A stretch of 64,000 nucleotides of DNA from Bugula neritina (Eukaryota; Bryozoa; Gymnolaemata; Cheilostomatida; Bugulidae). The notes under the pieces were generated by a model. The model searched no databases and was not told where the DNA came from. It saw nothing but the letters and a program-made list of their open reading frames with translations. The stretch's first letter is position 1. The number at the start of each line of letters is the position of its first letter. Below, one piece after another: positions 25,501-55,790 of this stretch. The stretch lies in contig OZ037773.1 in assembly GCA_964035545.1 (NCBI GenBank), positions 4,757,251 to 4,821,250 of the forward strand. Reading direction: 5' to 3'. The position numbers and the translations under genes are program-made.

Positions 25501-27912
25501 AATTCACTATTTGTAGTTATTGTGTAGTTTAATTACATGTGCTACGCACGAGTATCTATAAGCGTTATGCTTTACTCTGTAGGTCTAAACAGTATGATAG
25601 AACTGATGGGCCAGTTTCGTCTAAGCCTAGTTCTCGCAACGCTCGTCTACACCCCCTGGTCATACTTCTTGATGCAGCTCTCAATGGCTCTGTTGAAGAG
25701 ATCAATGAAATACTTCCAGAGGTGAGGTTCATGCGGAGGTCAATTGTGGACAGCTTATAATGTTTCTTAGTCACTGCATTTATCTGTCTGAAACAAGATG
25801 TTGCGAGTTATGTCCTCCATATTTATCAGCGGTACATCAGCCTACCTGTATTGAAATTATACCAGTTGGCAATTTGTAGTCTAAAAGAATTTCCCCTGGG
25901 TTTAGGTTCTAATTGTAGATGGAGTAATTTAAAGTTAATCTAGTTAGTTCAGTGCTTGATAAAAACCAATTTTATTTCTAATTTTTTATTTAGTTTGGCA
26001 ATAGATTTGCCATATGAATGCTGTTGAGTGTTAAATATGCTTTGAGTTTTTATGTTGTGTCGCAACAAGCAACTTAGGTGGCTCAGCCATAGGAATATTT
26101 TTCAACATTTAGTGTTAAATAAGCTTTAAGTTTTTTTCTCAATAGGAAGCTAGTGTGGCTCAGCGGGCTTTCCCAATAAATCAGAAGATTTTTCAATGTT
26201 TGACTAAACTACTGCATACTATGAGGGTGTGTTTTATATACTGTGCAGGTGGAAGACGCCAGTGCAGCCAATGATGAAGGCATCACTGCCCTGCACAATG
26301 CTATATGTGCCGGGCACATGGAAATAGTTCAGACACTCGTGGAGTACGGCGTGGACGTCAATGTGGTGGACTTGGACGGATGGACACCTCTTCACTGTGC
26401 AGCTTCGTGCAACAACCAGCCAGTGGTTTGTAGATATCTCGTTACTTGTTGGGTCTTTTAAGGCCATCATTTTAGTCTTGTGAAGTAATCTCCTTGCCCA
26501 GTCTGCAAGTGTATATTAGCATGGCTTAGTAATGAGTGTAGGTGACTCACTTTTCATTGTAAAGTGGAGCCAATGCGTATCATCTCTTTTTTTTGGTATC
26601 TTTTGGTCAATTTAAGTAACCTGCAAGCACATTGAGTTCTTGACAAGGGAGGCCAGTAGAATTTAGCAAGTGTTCTCTTACTATTCTAGGTGGAATATCT
26701 CATGTCCAAGGGGGCTGCCATTCTCAGTACGACATTCAGTGATCAGGAAACACCACTAGAAAAATGTGAAGTTGACGAAGAAGGGTATGATGGCACTAGT
26801 CAGTGCTTGCTTGGTGAGTGGCATCATGACATCATAGGTCGACACCTGGTAGACCAGTGTGTATGACATCATGGGTCAGTGCTTGCAGCCTGACTGTCAT
26901 ATTGACACCCAGTGTTTACTGAATCTACACATTATGACATCTTGTATAACTACTTACTAGTTAGACAAAGTATTAGTTCAAGGGTGTCAATAACACAATT
27001 GACACTAAAATGCAGTGTTTGCAAGGTGATTGAAGTTATGGCATCGTGAGCTGGTGCTTGTACATGCTCAAATAGAAGAGCGAGTGTAAAGATATGCCAA
27101 GTAACCATCTCTTTCATTAGGGAGATGAGTGTGGCATATCCTTTAGCTCTAACGTTGAGTGGAACTCACACTGTTAATGTTTTGTACTAATATCACATTT
27201 GTAGATACTAAAATATATTTATTGCATTATGCTAAAGAATTGTCTGCTCTTTGTAGATGCTGAAAAGCAACTGGGAGTTGCCTTCCCCATATACAGTGTT
27301 TATAACTATGAAGCGGAAAATGATGATGAGCTTAGTCTATCAATTAATCAGAACTTACAGGTTCTCAGGCAAGATGATGAAATAGGGAGCGACTGGTGGT
27401 ACGCCCGAACTGTTGATAACAAGGAAGGTTATGTGGCCAAGTCATTCCTTGCAGTGAGTATATCTAATCTTCTCTGCTAATTTCCACTACCTCACAGTGT
27501 GATCACTAGTCAGTATAATATGATAATATAATACTACCAGTTAGTCATATTATACATCTTCTCTTAGTGCTATTTGATAATAAACATAGAGATGAATATT
27601 TGCTTCTCCAGTATATTATTTTATTATATTAGTGCATTCAGAGTATAGACTTATATAATATCATTAATACTATATTAATAAATATAATAATATATTATTT
27701 TTTCATGTTAGGGGTGTAATGTTAACTTCTTCAATACTGTGAAACCACTTTTTAATTATCAAGGGTTTTTTTTCAAGGTTGTGCCTCTCATTTTTTTCTC
27801 TACTGGCATGACAATCAGGTTGTCCTAATATTTTCACATCGTGTATTTTTAGCTTTCGCCAAGGGTTTTCGGATCTAATAATAGCAGACAGCCCACACTG
27901 GATTCTACCTAA
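10549..27912 (+). CDS. ASPP-family protein (apoptosis-stimulating of p53 protein / PP1 regulatory subunit 13)
   Basis: Eighteen phase-consistent exons: 10549-10591, 15234-15436, 19145-19270, 20114-20288, 20739-20839, 21107-21187, 21642-21777, 21869-22048, 22286-22448, 22992-23672, 23923-24024, 24137-24971, 25144-25274, 25583-25721, 26249-26425, 26690-26813, 27257-27453 and 27853-27912. They encode 1217 aa; human ASPP2 is about 1130. Order: Ser/Arg-rich N-terminus, coiled coil (about 95-290, starting [12 protein letters not shown]), disordered Pro/Ser/Thr-rich middle, ankyrin repeats (about 1000-1130), SH3 (about 1140-1198). The ankyrin block [16 protein letters not shown] and the block [14 protein letters not shown] are diagnostic. 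Vertebrate ASPPs scaffold PP1 and bind p53-family proteins; this role is inferred. No exon for the N-terminal ubiquitin-like domain of ASPP1/2 was found. The first exon is the least certain; the rest is firm. The match does not decide between ASPP1, ASPP2 and iASPP. Confidence 0.9.
12000..12236 (+). promoter_or_regulatory. Possible internal promoter of the ASPP gene
   Basis: A patch less AT-rich than its surroundings lies just upstream of candidate first exon B. It contains two ATTGGC motifs (inverted CCAAT boxes, 12011-12016 and 12084-12089), a palindromic TTACGTA (12067-12073) and two GCTGACTT/AAGTCAGC-like motifs (about 12105-12130). No TATA box was identified. This is inferred from motif clustering only. 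Confidence 0.3.
12237..12282 (+). CDS. Candidate alternative first coding exon B of the ASPP gene
   Basis: An ATG opens [15 protein letters not shown] and the exon ends one base into a codon before a GTAAGA donor, so it can join the exon at 15234 in the same frame as exon A. The adjacent cysteines near the N-terminus could be a lipidation site, but that is speculative. Exon A cannot be spliced upstream of it, because that frame soon reaches a stop, so A and B would be mutually exclusive starts. A third option is an ATG at 15203 within an extended exon 2, which is also in frame. Confidence 0.35.
14150..14306 (+). mobile_element. MITE-like repeat, family 1, copy 1
   Basis: About 155 bp, bounded by GCAGTAGTGAAGAAATTGAG on the left and the inverted form CTCAATTTCTCCGTTACTGC on the right. 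The interior shares TGCAAGAACATAACTTCTT and TTCTAATCTAGAACACAGGC with the copy at 19645-19797, which lies in the opposite orientation. No coding capacity. It is in an ASPP intron if exon A or B is used. Confidence 0.6.
16249..16401 (-). mobile_element. MITE-like repeat, family 1, diverged copy 3
   Basis: A diverged relative of the 19645 copy in the same orientation. It shares a GTAGCAAAAGAAGTTA core, a following TCACGAAAATTTCAGCC segment and a terminal TTTCTCAGTGACCGCACC. The boundaries are approximate. Confidence 0.45.
16639..17090 (+). repeat. 22-bp minisatellite in an ASPP intron
   Basis: About 20 head-to-tail copies of a 22-bp unit close to CTGTATAGTATCTACACCTT, with substitutions such as GTGTCTAC, ATTATCTAC and CTCC for CTTC. 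It lies in the intron between the exons at 15234 and 19145. Adjacent copies share variants, as expected from unequal exchange or slippage. Confidence 0.9.
19645..19797 (-). mobile_element. MITE-like repeat, family 1, copy 2
   Basis: This is the reverse complement of the 14150-14306 copy over almost its full length. The terminal inverted repeats are GCAGTAATTACGGAATTGAG on the left and CTCAATTTCTCCACTACTGC on the right. It lies in the intron between the ASPP exons at 19145 and 20114. Confidence 0.6.
20114..21777 (+). CDS. ASPP coiled-coil exons (four exons)
   Basis: Exons 20114-20288, 20739-20839, 21107-21187 and 21642-21777 encode the charged helical region. Recognisable blocks are [51 protein letters not shown] and [20 protein letters not shown]. 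The last corresponds to the family block that ends in NELRDRLWKKK in vertebrates. The phases (1, 0, 0, 1) are consistent with the flanking exons. In vertebrate ASPPs this region mediates oligomerisation and apical/PAR-3 contacts; that is inferred here from homology. Confidence 0.88.
22898..22988 (+). repeat. 13-bp minisatellite abutting the exon-10 splice acceptor
   Basis: Seven tandem copies of TGTTGACACRTTC. The last copy is altered to TGTTGACACATTG and is followed directly by CAG and the ASPP exon starting at 22992. The array therefore replaces the usual polypyrimidine tract of this intron. Confidence 0.93.
22992..23672 (+). CDS. ASPP large disordered exon with internal repeats
   Basis: A 681-base exon (about residues 403-630) that is rich in Ser, Thr, Ala and Val. 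No folded domain was recognised. It includes six copies of an 11-residue repeat (23311-23508) and Ser-Pro sites such as SPRGSP. The acceptor is formed within a minisatellite and the donor is TC|GTAAGT, phase 2. The frame is fixed by the neighbouring exons. Confidence 0.88.
23311..23508 (+). repeat. 33-bp coding tandem repeat (11-residue unit) in ASPP
   Basis: Six consecutive 33-bp units encode [55 protein letters not shown] and [11 protein letters not shown]. The period is exact, so the frame is preserved. Units 3 and 5 (the SSDTF type) resemble each other more than their neighbours, which suggests duplication of a two-unit block. Confidence 0.9.
24137..24971 (+). CDS. ASPP large Ser/Thr/Pro-rich exon
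   Basis: An 835-base exon (about residues 664-942) in the low-complexity linker before the ankyrin repeats. It has many proline/serine tracts (for example [19 protein letters not shown]) and ends at a GAG|GTGAGT donor in phase 0. Linkers of this type in vertebrate ASPPs carry phosphorylation and WW/SH3-binding sites; no specific site was assigned. An antisense open frame here is a shadow of this exon. Confidence 0.88.
25275..25326 (+). repeat. Short tandem duplication with TCACGTCAC at an ASPP donor site
   Basis: Two copies of about 26 bp containing GTATGTCACGTCACACCAGT lie directly after exon 25144-25274. The first copy supplies the splice donor GTATGT, and the second is a potential cryptic donor. 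Each contains ACGTCA, a CRE-like core. Confidence 0.7.
25583..26813 (+). CDS. ASPP PP1-docking and ankyrin-repeat exons (three exons)
   Basis: Exons 25583-25721, 26249-26425 and 26690-26813. The first encodes [20 protein letters not shown], which matches the iASPP RARLNPLVLLLDAAL block, so the PP1-contact motif is of the RxRL-like type rather than the RVxF type of ASPP1/2. The second holds two classic ankyrin repeats ([20 protein letters not shown] and [16 protein letters not shown]). The third continues [18 protein letters not shown] and then an [17 protein letters not shown] block like that of the vertebrates. Ankyrin plus SH3 is the p53/PP1-binding module of the family. Confidence 0.93.
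27257..27912 (+). CDS. ASPP SH3-domain exon and terminal exon
   Basis: Exon 27257-27453 encodes the SH3 domain: [16 protein letters not shown] (the ALYDY-type strand), the WW pair in DWWYAR and the closing [10 protein letters not shown]. Exon 27853-27912 adds [19 protein letters not shown] and the stop, in line with the family ending LGLYPRIKPRQ. The junction is phase 0. The short last exon is supported by its LxPRV match after SFLA. Confidence 0.9.
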
Positions 27913-28434
27913 CCACATTGTTACCAGTTCTCTTCTGCCTTCACTCTATATATAGATTGGTCTATCCATTTATATTGTTAAGAATTGTGTTATTTATTCT
28001 TGTATTTCACAAGTTGTTGTCAATGATAGTTATATTATGATTGTATATGAAATGGTATATGCCTTGTATATTATGCAATAGACTGTGGAGTAATACGGAA
28101 TGTACATTGTATATTATACTATATGTTGGCTATGCAAGGTGTTTTCTCCTATGCAACTAGTAGTAAATAACTAGTAGGAAGTTCCAATCAGTGGCTTGTA
28201 GTGTCTGCATTTTTTTCATTATGCATATATATTTTTACTATTAGTAATATTGTAATTTCTTATGACTAATGAAGATAGCTGCACATGTATGTAGATTATA
28301 TTTTCCTGAGATTTAAATTGTGTCATATCAGATATAATGTAGACATCTAATAGAATTTCTGTCCATATTGTTTTATTATTTGATTGTTTAGTTTTTGTTG
28401 TCTTACTGAAGAATAATGAAATTATTCTAATTAA

Positions 28435-28458
28435 AATAAAATGAAAATATTCAATAAA
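28435..28458 (+). terminator. ASPP polyadenylation signals
   Basis: Two AATAAA hexamers (28435-28440 and 28453-28458) lie about 530 bases after the ASPP stop, in AT-rich sequence. The site used is not known. Confidence 0.5.
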
Positions 28459-30734
28459 TTTTACTATTCTAATTCCAGTTTTATTTATCCTCGGTTTTCT
28501 AATTAATAGTCTAATGTTAAATGCAAGCTACACGCTGCTAGATATATAGTAACTGTCAGCATGTGAACTATAACCTAATAATTCAGGTTTTACTATTTTC
28601 TATGAGAGTTAACAGAGAGTTTCTTGAAAACTGATAGCACATTACAGTTGGAGTTTATCATAGATTACTATTGTTGACCAAAATAAAACAACTTTATGTC
28701 GCGTGTATTAAGGTACTTTAACCAAAGTATTGTCCAACCAATTGTCATGTGACTTGCTCAAAAGTTCTAACTGAATAATAGACACCTTCTTTTTACATAT
28801 CCAAGTCCAAAGTTTATATTTGTTGTTTAGAAATTAGAATGCATAAAACTAATGAGAAGTGAAGAAGCTAATGATTTACATGTTTAAATTGGATAAATGG
28901 TAATATTACATTAACATCTAAAGCAACTTTTTAAGGTTTCATCACAGAAATTTGCAACCTACCTCTTTATTTCTGCTGCTGGGTTTTATAATCCATACAA
29001 CTAAAATAGATCTTCTTTCTTCTCTTATTTGGCTTCAAGAGATGCCTTACAAAGAGCCTTGCTGCTTTATCAACATGTTTACACTCTGTGCTTTCTTCAA
29101 ACTACAATCTACAGTCTAGAATCTAGACCATGGCTACTCATCAAGTTTAGCAGACCTCAGGCTATGTTATCAAAAACTTCTCATCGACATCAGATGCAGG
29201 AAGAATATCAACTTCTCTCATAGAAACCGTGTTCTCTTCAGCAGCAAACACTGTGACCTCATCAATTGCTAGTTTGATTTAGCAACGTTAAAAGCTTGGT
29301 TACTTTATTTATTGGAAAAAGCATGAGCACCAAATTTCCTATCCCAACATCATTGCTTGGTCACCATTTTGCAACATTGCATTAGCTAACTGCTAGGTAA
29401 AATTGGTTAACAGAGAAAAATATGATGTGGACGCAACATAATATTATCTATAATATCATGAACATCACAGCAGAGTTTTCATAGAGTTGTCTGTTCTCTA
29501 TTTTGAATTTTAAAACAAGATTTTTAAATTGAAATTTTTTTAAAATGCAATGCATTTGTAATAAAAATTAAATTACAAAAATTAACTAGTAACAACCTTA
29601 TTATTATATCGGCTGTGTAACTATGCCGGCTAAGAACCGGAAACTTCTATTTCCGAAATAATAAAAACATTGGGTTTCGCATCGTGCAGAGTGAAGTCTG
29701 GAAATGAATTTTTTTTACAATGAACCCAATAGTAATACAGTTTTGTTTATATTTGTTTAAGTTATTTGTAATTTAGGAATTAAAATTTACATTTTTAAAT
29801 TTTTAGGCTTAGAGTTCACGAGAAAGCCCTAGTCCCTACGCTACTGTAACTCTAACTGACAGTGACGCATCTGTCACTCGGCTACTCCTTCCTTGAGTCC
29901 TAGACTTGAAATTGAAGTTAAAGAGTTAAACTTATAGTTATTGTTAATACTTGAAGTTTAGGGCTAAGCCTAAAACTAACCCTAAGAGTTAAAATTAAAA
30001 CTATTATTACTATTACTAAGAGTGAGAGTGAGGACAAAGCTACTGCTAGCACTACAAAAATTAAATTCATTGTATTTTCAGTTTCAGTTATGAGTTTATG
30101 TTATTTGTCTTTGATTTTGTGCTTTTATTTATTGTTTTGAATTAGGTTAAACCCTTTCCTATTGACGTTTATTTAAGTTGGGGAACCAAAAGCTGTTACA
30201 ATAATAATTGGGAGAAATAACAATTTACTTTCATTTAGTAAAAGTTTTAGTCATTTGCTTTTAATTATTATATTATAAGTATTGGTATAACAATAATAAT
30301 AAATATTATATAATTTTAATATTTATATATATATAAATATTATTCTTTACATAATGATAATTATAATGTCAAACTCAATGTCAGTCATTTAATTTAATGA
30401 TTGAAATTGAATGCTAATCATTATAGCAACAATGAAGTGATTATGATTATCATAATGATAAACTTATAATTTTTTCGGTAACTACTAGTACTACTAGTAC
30501 TACAATTTCAATCTGAATTGTTATAAGGAATCATTCACAACAATTATAATATTTGTATTGATTGTTTGATTGCTTTTCAATCTTTTTAAAATGAATAATC
30601 AGTAGTTCAAAGCTTTTGTTTCTATCCAATACGACTTGTTGAATCAAATGTGTGTGTTTTGTGTTTGTAGATACATGATCCACACATTCTAAGTCAATGG
30701 AGTAAACACTAAACAGTCATATTGGTTTTGTTCA
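28459..30734. other. Intergenic region between ASPP and TAMM41
   Basis: No coding exon was recognised. It is AT-rich, with degenerate TTAAGT/AATTAT simple sequence around 29900-30500. It presumably holds the TAMM41 promoter, but no core motif could be assigned with confidence. Confidence 0.5.
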
Positions 30735-32955
30735 ATGGCTAACTTTTTGACTACTTCGCATGAGGTTCTGCAAAGGTTTCCTGTGAAGTACATGCAGTAT
30801 GCTTTTTGCTATGGCTCCGGGGCTTTTAAACAATCGGGTAGCGACATGAAGAGTAATGTGTTGGACTATATATTCGTTGTGAACAATAGTAAAGGGTTTC
30901 ATGCTGACAACATCAAACAGAATCCCAAAGATTACTCCTTCCTTAAATACCTGGGCAGTGATGCAGTGTACAAAGTGCAGGGCACAGGCGTCTACTTCAA
31001 TACTCTGGTGCCGCTAGAAAGTCGTACAATCAAGTATGGTGTTGTGGGCAGTCTCGACTTCAAGTCAGATCTTCTAGGTAATGCAGCTGATTTAGTCTTT
31101 TAGGTACTGAGGCTATGGTGCTCATATAGTCGAGAGTAGGCCGTACCTTTAGATATCCACCAGCTGTTATGGAATAACACTTTGATGATAATGTTACTGA
31201 GTTTGTTGCAACAATTTTAATTGTGATACCCGAAATTTCTATATTTTATAGTTCTCGAGTGATTTTATCAGAAATGTAGATGAATTAGTAAGTAGTTATA
31301 CTTTGCAGTTGTGTAGTAATAATACACAATTTTCAGTGATGTAATTCACTGATTCTTTGTAGAAGTCTATTTTAGTCTATTTAGTTTTGTAATTTGCAAG
31401 AAAATCATGGAAAATGCTCATAAAAGATACAATTTGCTTTTTAACTACTACTAGGACAGTCCCAAGGCTGTTACAAGTGTTGTCAGGGAAAGACAAACCC
31501 ATATTTTGTACTGTCTCGAGATGAACATTTTTCGAGGTGCTGGTTCCTCTCTCAGGGTAGTTATACTGTTTATCTTCTGGTATTCCCTTTGAGTTTGTAG
31601 ACTGGACAACACTTTACTTGAGTGGACGACTCCACAAGCCAGTTCATGTTATACATAGCACCCATGATGCCGCTATAGACGCTGCCATTAGAACCAATCT
31701 CGAAAGCGCTATGCACGCTAGCCTTCTTCTGCTACCAGATTATTTCACAGAAACTCAGCTGTTCCTTACAGTTGCCTCTCTTTCATACAGCGGTTTGTGT
31801 TCACAATTATTCTTTATAGTCTATAGACTTTCTGACTGTACATGAATCAGTTTGATATTTTTTAATTCAATGCTAAATATTGAATTAAAAAATTGAATAT
31901 TTGTATGCAATTCTCTATTTCACAAATAAAGATATTGAGATTATTTAGATTGATGTTTTTAGAAATAATTTTGTTTATCAACTGCTGTTGTTTTCCGTTT
32001 TATATTAAATTTTAATTGATACAATAAACTTTGTAGAACTTAATAATTACTCTTCCAGCTAATGCATATTATTTTGAATAATTTTGTGAAACTTTTGTCA
32101 GTCGGTAGCTGTTTCCCACATAGCAATGATAATTCAACTCTCTTCATTATCAGCTTGAATGTGTTTCTGCAGGAGACTTCAGGATGACAGTAGGGGAAGA
32201 CAAGAACAAAGTGGCTAACATCGTCACCCCAAACCTCCACCATTTCACTCAGCTGTATAAAGAGGTTCTGGAAAATGAAGAACATTTATTATGGAACAAA
32301 GAATCTGGCACGTTTGAACAAGTTCCCAACTTTGCCACCAGGTATGAGACTTGTTGATAGTTGGGAGGGGGTGGTGAGAGCCCCGCCTGCCTTGCTAGAA
32401 ATAGTGTTTAAAGATGTAGTGGCTATCACTTGGAGGCTTCTTTGAATATTTCATTATTTTTTGCTTGTATTGTTTGAAGTTTAATTTAACAATTTTCAGA
32501 TAGTCAGTACAATGTAGTGGGGACTGGTGCTAGTTTGTTGTGATTAATGTTTAACTACTCATCAGTTTTATGCTAAGTTCAAATACAAAGCTTGAAGTTT
32601 GGCCTTCAACTTCTATTAGTAGCCTGAGATGTCACATTAACAAGTCTGACAATCTTTCAGGTTTCACCATCTCAACCAGCTTCCTTGGGGCATACTAGAA
32701 CGACTTGTGCTATATCGTAACAAAGATGGCCGCAGTAGAGATACAGAGGAAGTGATACGTCTGCTGGCAACTGACGAACTAAACTGTGCTGAGGTCGTAT
32801 CAAGGTCAATCAGCGACATAGTTCGAGCATCTAGTTGGAATCAGACTGTAAAGTCAGCGTTGGCTGCTGGTGGCATGAAATCTTTCAGATACGCATCAGC
32901 TAAGCTGAAGAAGATGATAAAGAGTCAAATGCGGTCAATGTTTGGTAGCAGCTAG
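30735..32955 (+). CDS. TAMM41: Mitochondrial phosphatidate cytidylyltransferase (CDP-diacylglycerol synthase)
   Basis: Four exons, 30735-31077, 31601-31792, 32173-32341 and 32661-32955, join in consistent phases to a 332-aa protein, close to the usual length of about 330. Family blocks occur in order: FCYGSGAFKQSG (nucleotidyltransferase-like YGSG, residues 26-29), LDYIFVV (Asp44), [63 protein letters not shown], a charged C-terminal part with SRDTEEV, and a basic amphipathic tail. The enzyme converts phosphatidic acid and CTP to CDP-diacylglycerol at the inner mitochondrial membrane, the first step towards cardiolipin. The start codon gives an N-terminus that aligns with the family directly before FCYGSG. 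The gene is convergent with the receptor cyclase. Confidence 0.95.
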
Positions 32956-33317
32956 CCATGATGATGTCATCAGAATGTGCGGAAAAATCTACTGATTGCA
33001 GCTCAAATTTTTTGACGCAGCTGTTCGACTACGGGACCTTTACGCTGAATTTTAAAAGTGTCAAGAGTAGTGCTTGCTAATTTGAAAGAAGTGTAATTTA
33101 TTTGTAAGCTGACCACAACTTTTGTCAGTTTATGGCCGTGAAAATGAACTGGGAAGTTTTTGTATTGGCTTTTTTTTGTTTGTTTATTATTGAAAAGTTG
33201 TAATACATCAGCATTTCGTGAGAGAAAGATAGAGAATGCGCCATGTAATTCAGTTGTTGATATTTTTCTCAACGCATAAATCTCAAGATGGACACCAGGC
33301 AAGCTGTGGAAAAAATA

Positions 33318-33323
33318 TTTATT
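33318..33323 (-). terminator. Polyadenylation signal candidate for the receptor cyclase
   Basis: AATAAA on the minus strand, about 223 bases after the stop codon at 33546. A second AATAAA lies further on, at 33188-33183. Confidence 0.4.
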
Positions 33324-33418
33324 ACATAAATATCTGTAACATGTAACAACGATCGTAGCAGCTAGATAACCAATATATATAAATACAAATAACATTCAAA
33401 ATTATACCTATAAAATGA

Positions 33419-33472
33419 AATAAAAATGAAGTAGTAACTAGAAACAATGCAACATGTTAAACATTCAATAAA
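33419..33472 (+). terminator. Polyadenylation signal candidates for TAMM41
   Basis: Plus-strand AATAAA hexamers at 33419-33424 and 33467-33472 are the nearest canonical signals noted after the TAMM41 stop (32955). They lie beyond the receptor cyclase's own candidate signal, so the two 3' UTRs may overlap. Confidence 0.4.
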
Positions 33473-33545
33473 ACGTATTTAAAATAGTGAAATCTGAAAA
33501 TTTACTGAAATACAAATATTTCTACCAAAAAAAGCAGCCAAGATA

Positions 33546-53577
<20,032 letters not shown>

Positions 53578-55007
53578 CCTCAGCTCTGAAATATTATTGC
53601 GGAGTAATTCCTTAGGAGAGAAAGATCACTTACATGTAGCCTTCCCATAAGTCCCTTCTTTGTCCACTCAATAAGAGTAAAACGTCAACTATACCTCGCA
53701 CTTAGCCACAAGTTACTTAAGGCAAGTGTGTTTAAGCTGTGACTAACATATAATCTCGAGGTCATTGGCAGGGAGTAGTATAAGTGTACAGTGGTCAGTA
53801 ATTACTATGATAACAGTTTACTGCTCAATTGGTAACTCTACCAGCAGGCTAACACAGGCAGGCTGTGAGTTTCTATTTCTTAATTTATAGATTGTAGTTA
53901 TAGATCTAAAAACTATTCCGTTTTCTTCAAGTGCTGCGTGCAGGTCGTACGAAAATAAAGAATGGACTGATCAATAACACTGTGAAAAGGCATAGGGCTT
54001 CTATTGGCTAGATGTATAATAGTGTACTATCCATACATAATGAGATTGGATAACCAAGTAAGTTATTATCCACTACTTGAGTAAACTACCCACTGCTAAA
54101 AAAAGTTTTGCTTAAAACATTCAGTGTCATTTTCAAAATTTTAATTTTAAATAGAATTGCTTTCTATACTTAATTTCTCTTTGTAGAGTGCAAAAAGGTT
54201 GACTTGTAAAGGTGCAATTTAGGTTTGCAGCTTTGATTCTGCTAACTTAGGGAAGCAAGCTTTGAAATGGCCAATTAAGAACCAGTTTAATGCTTTGGTT
54301 TAAGTATGTATCAATTCTAATAGTTGTTCAATAGAGTTTCTCTAATATACTTCACCAGCTGCAACCTTCAACCTGCTATGTTACAATTGCGTTACATCTA
54401 CTTCTGGCAAATTAGCCAAACACCCTGCCTTGTTACAATCGCATGCACTACTGATACAACTAGATAACTACATGTGACCATTCTGTTAAATTTACTTTTG
54501 AAAAAATTAAACAACCTATACTGTAAAAATTATGCTACACGCACTTTTGATGCAAATAGCAAGCTGCATGTAATTAAGTTTATATGCTACATCCATTCCT
54601 GGTAGACATAGAAAACTGTGCGTATAATTACATTGTGCATGGTAATTACCAATTCACAAATACTTTGTTTGAGAGGCTTGTCATAATATTGATTATGAGG
54701 CAGATAATTGCATTATAATATAGCATTACCTCAGCATGATATATATGCCATAATACTCAATTCTGTTTTACTCTCTTCATACCAAGAAACACGGATATAC
54801 TTTGTTTTATATGTAGAGTTTATTAATTATTAAACTTATTTGACTCTACTTAATAATAATGTAATATTACTCTTATGCAATGTGTTCAATGGCCTTTATA
54901 CAGACGGTGAATGAGAAGACAACTTCTTGAATAAAATCGACCAATGAATTATTTTGAACATGCACTTGAATAGAGACAGAATTATTTTTTTAAATGTCTC
55001 GAAATCT

Positions 55008-55790
55008 AAGTGTGTAATATCAGTGTGTTAATATCAGTTGTCTTTAAAAACAGAAAGCAAGAAAATAATTTTGGGACTGATTTTATATCAAAGACCTCCT
55101 TTCTTTGCAACTCAAGTTCATAGAAAAAGCTGGTGATTGGATATTTACGAAACAGATATGTTTAAGATCAACTTTATGTAAATATTATCACATACCATTC
55201 TTTGTATTTTACAACACAAAAGGTGGTATACAGGAATGAGAGATTTATTGCTATGAAATTTACTAACAAAGGCTAGGGCACACTCATTAATTGCATAGTT
55301 TGTAAAATGCAACGGTATATATGGGAACTTTTATATTTCCTAATTGAAAAAGTGAGCATGACTCTGGGGAAGCAACTCCTTTCATTGAAAATATGCCTTT
55401 GCTAATGCAGTCTGTAAGACATATGAAACAAAATCTGGAAATATTTTAAAGGACTCATAGCCTTATAAAAAAATAACTAATACTATTGTTGACCCCAGAA
55501 ATGATATAAAATGATATGATATGAAATGCTATGGCATAACAAATTTTTCATATCATGCAGTAAAGTGCAAACAACCTGCTACCCGAACAGGACAAATCGG
55601 AGATAGGTGAGAATACTAATGTGCAAACAAATTAAAGCCCTATTGTTCAATCTATATTCATATTGGGAAATTTCTTTACATTCTCAACCCAGCAATAAAA
55701 CAAATGTAAACATGAATTATAACTACCACGTTATACGAAGAGAAGAGCTAGAATGATTTTTAAGCAAACTATTATAATGATAATCATTGT
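55008..55790. repeat. Long direct repeat, copy 1
   Basis: About 780 bp, closely similar in the same orientation to 63265-64000. Shared stretches include ATATCAGTTGTCTTTAAAAA, GTCTGTAAGACATATGAAAC and ATGATATGATATGAAATGCT. It has no open frame of note. It lies about 1.4 kb upstream (gene sense) of first exon B. Confidence 0.92.
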
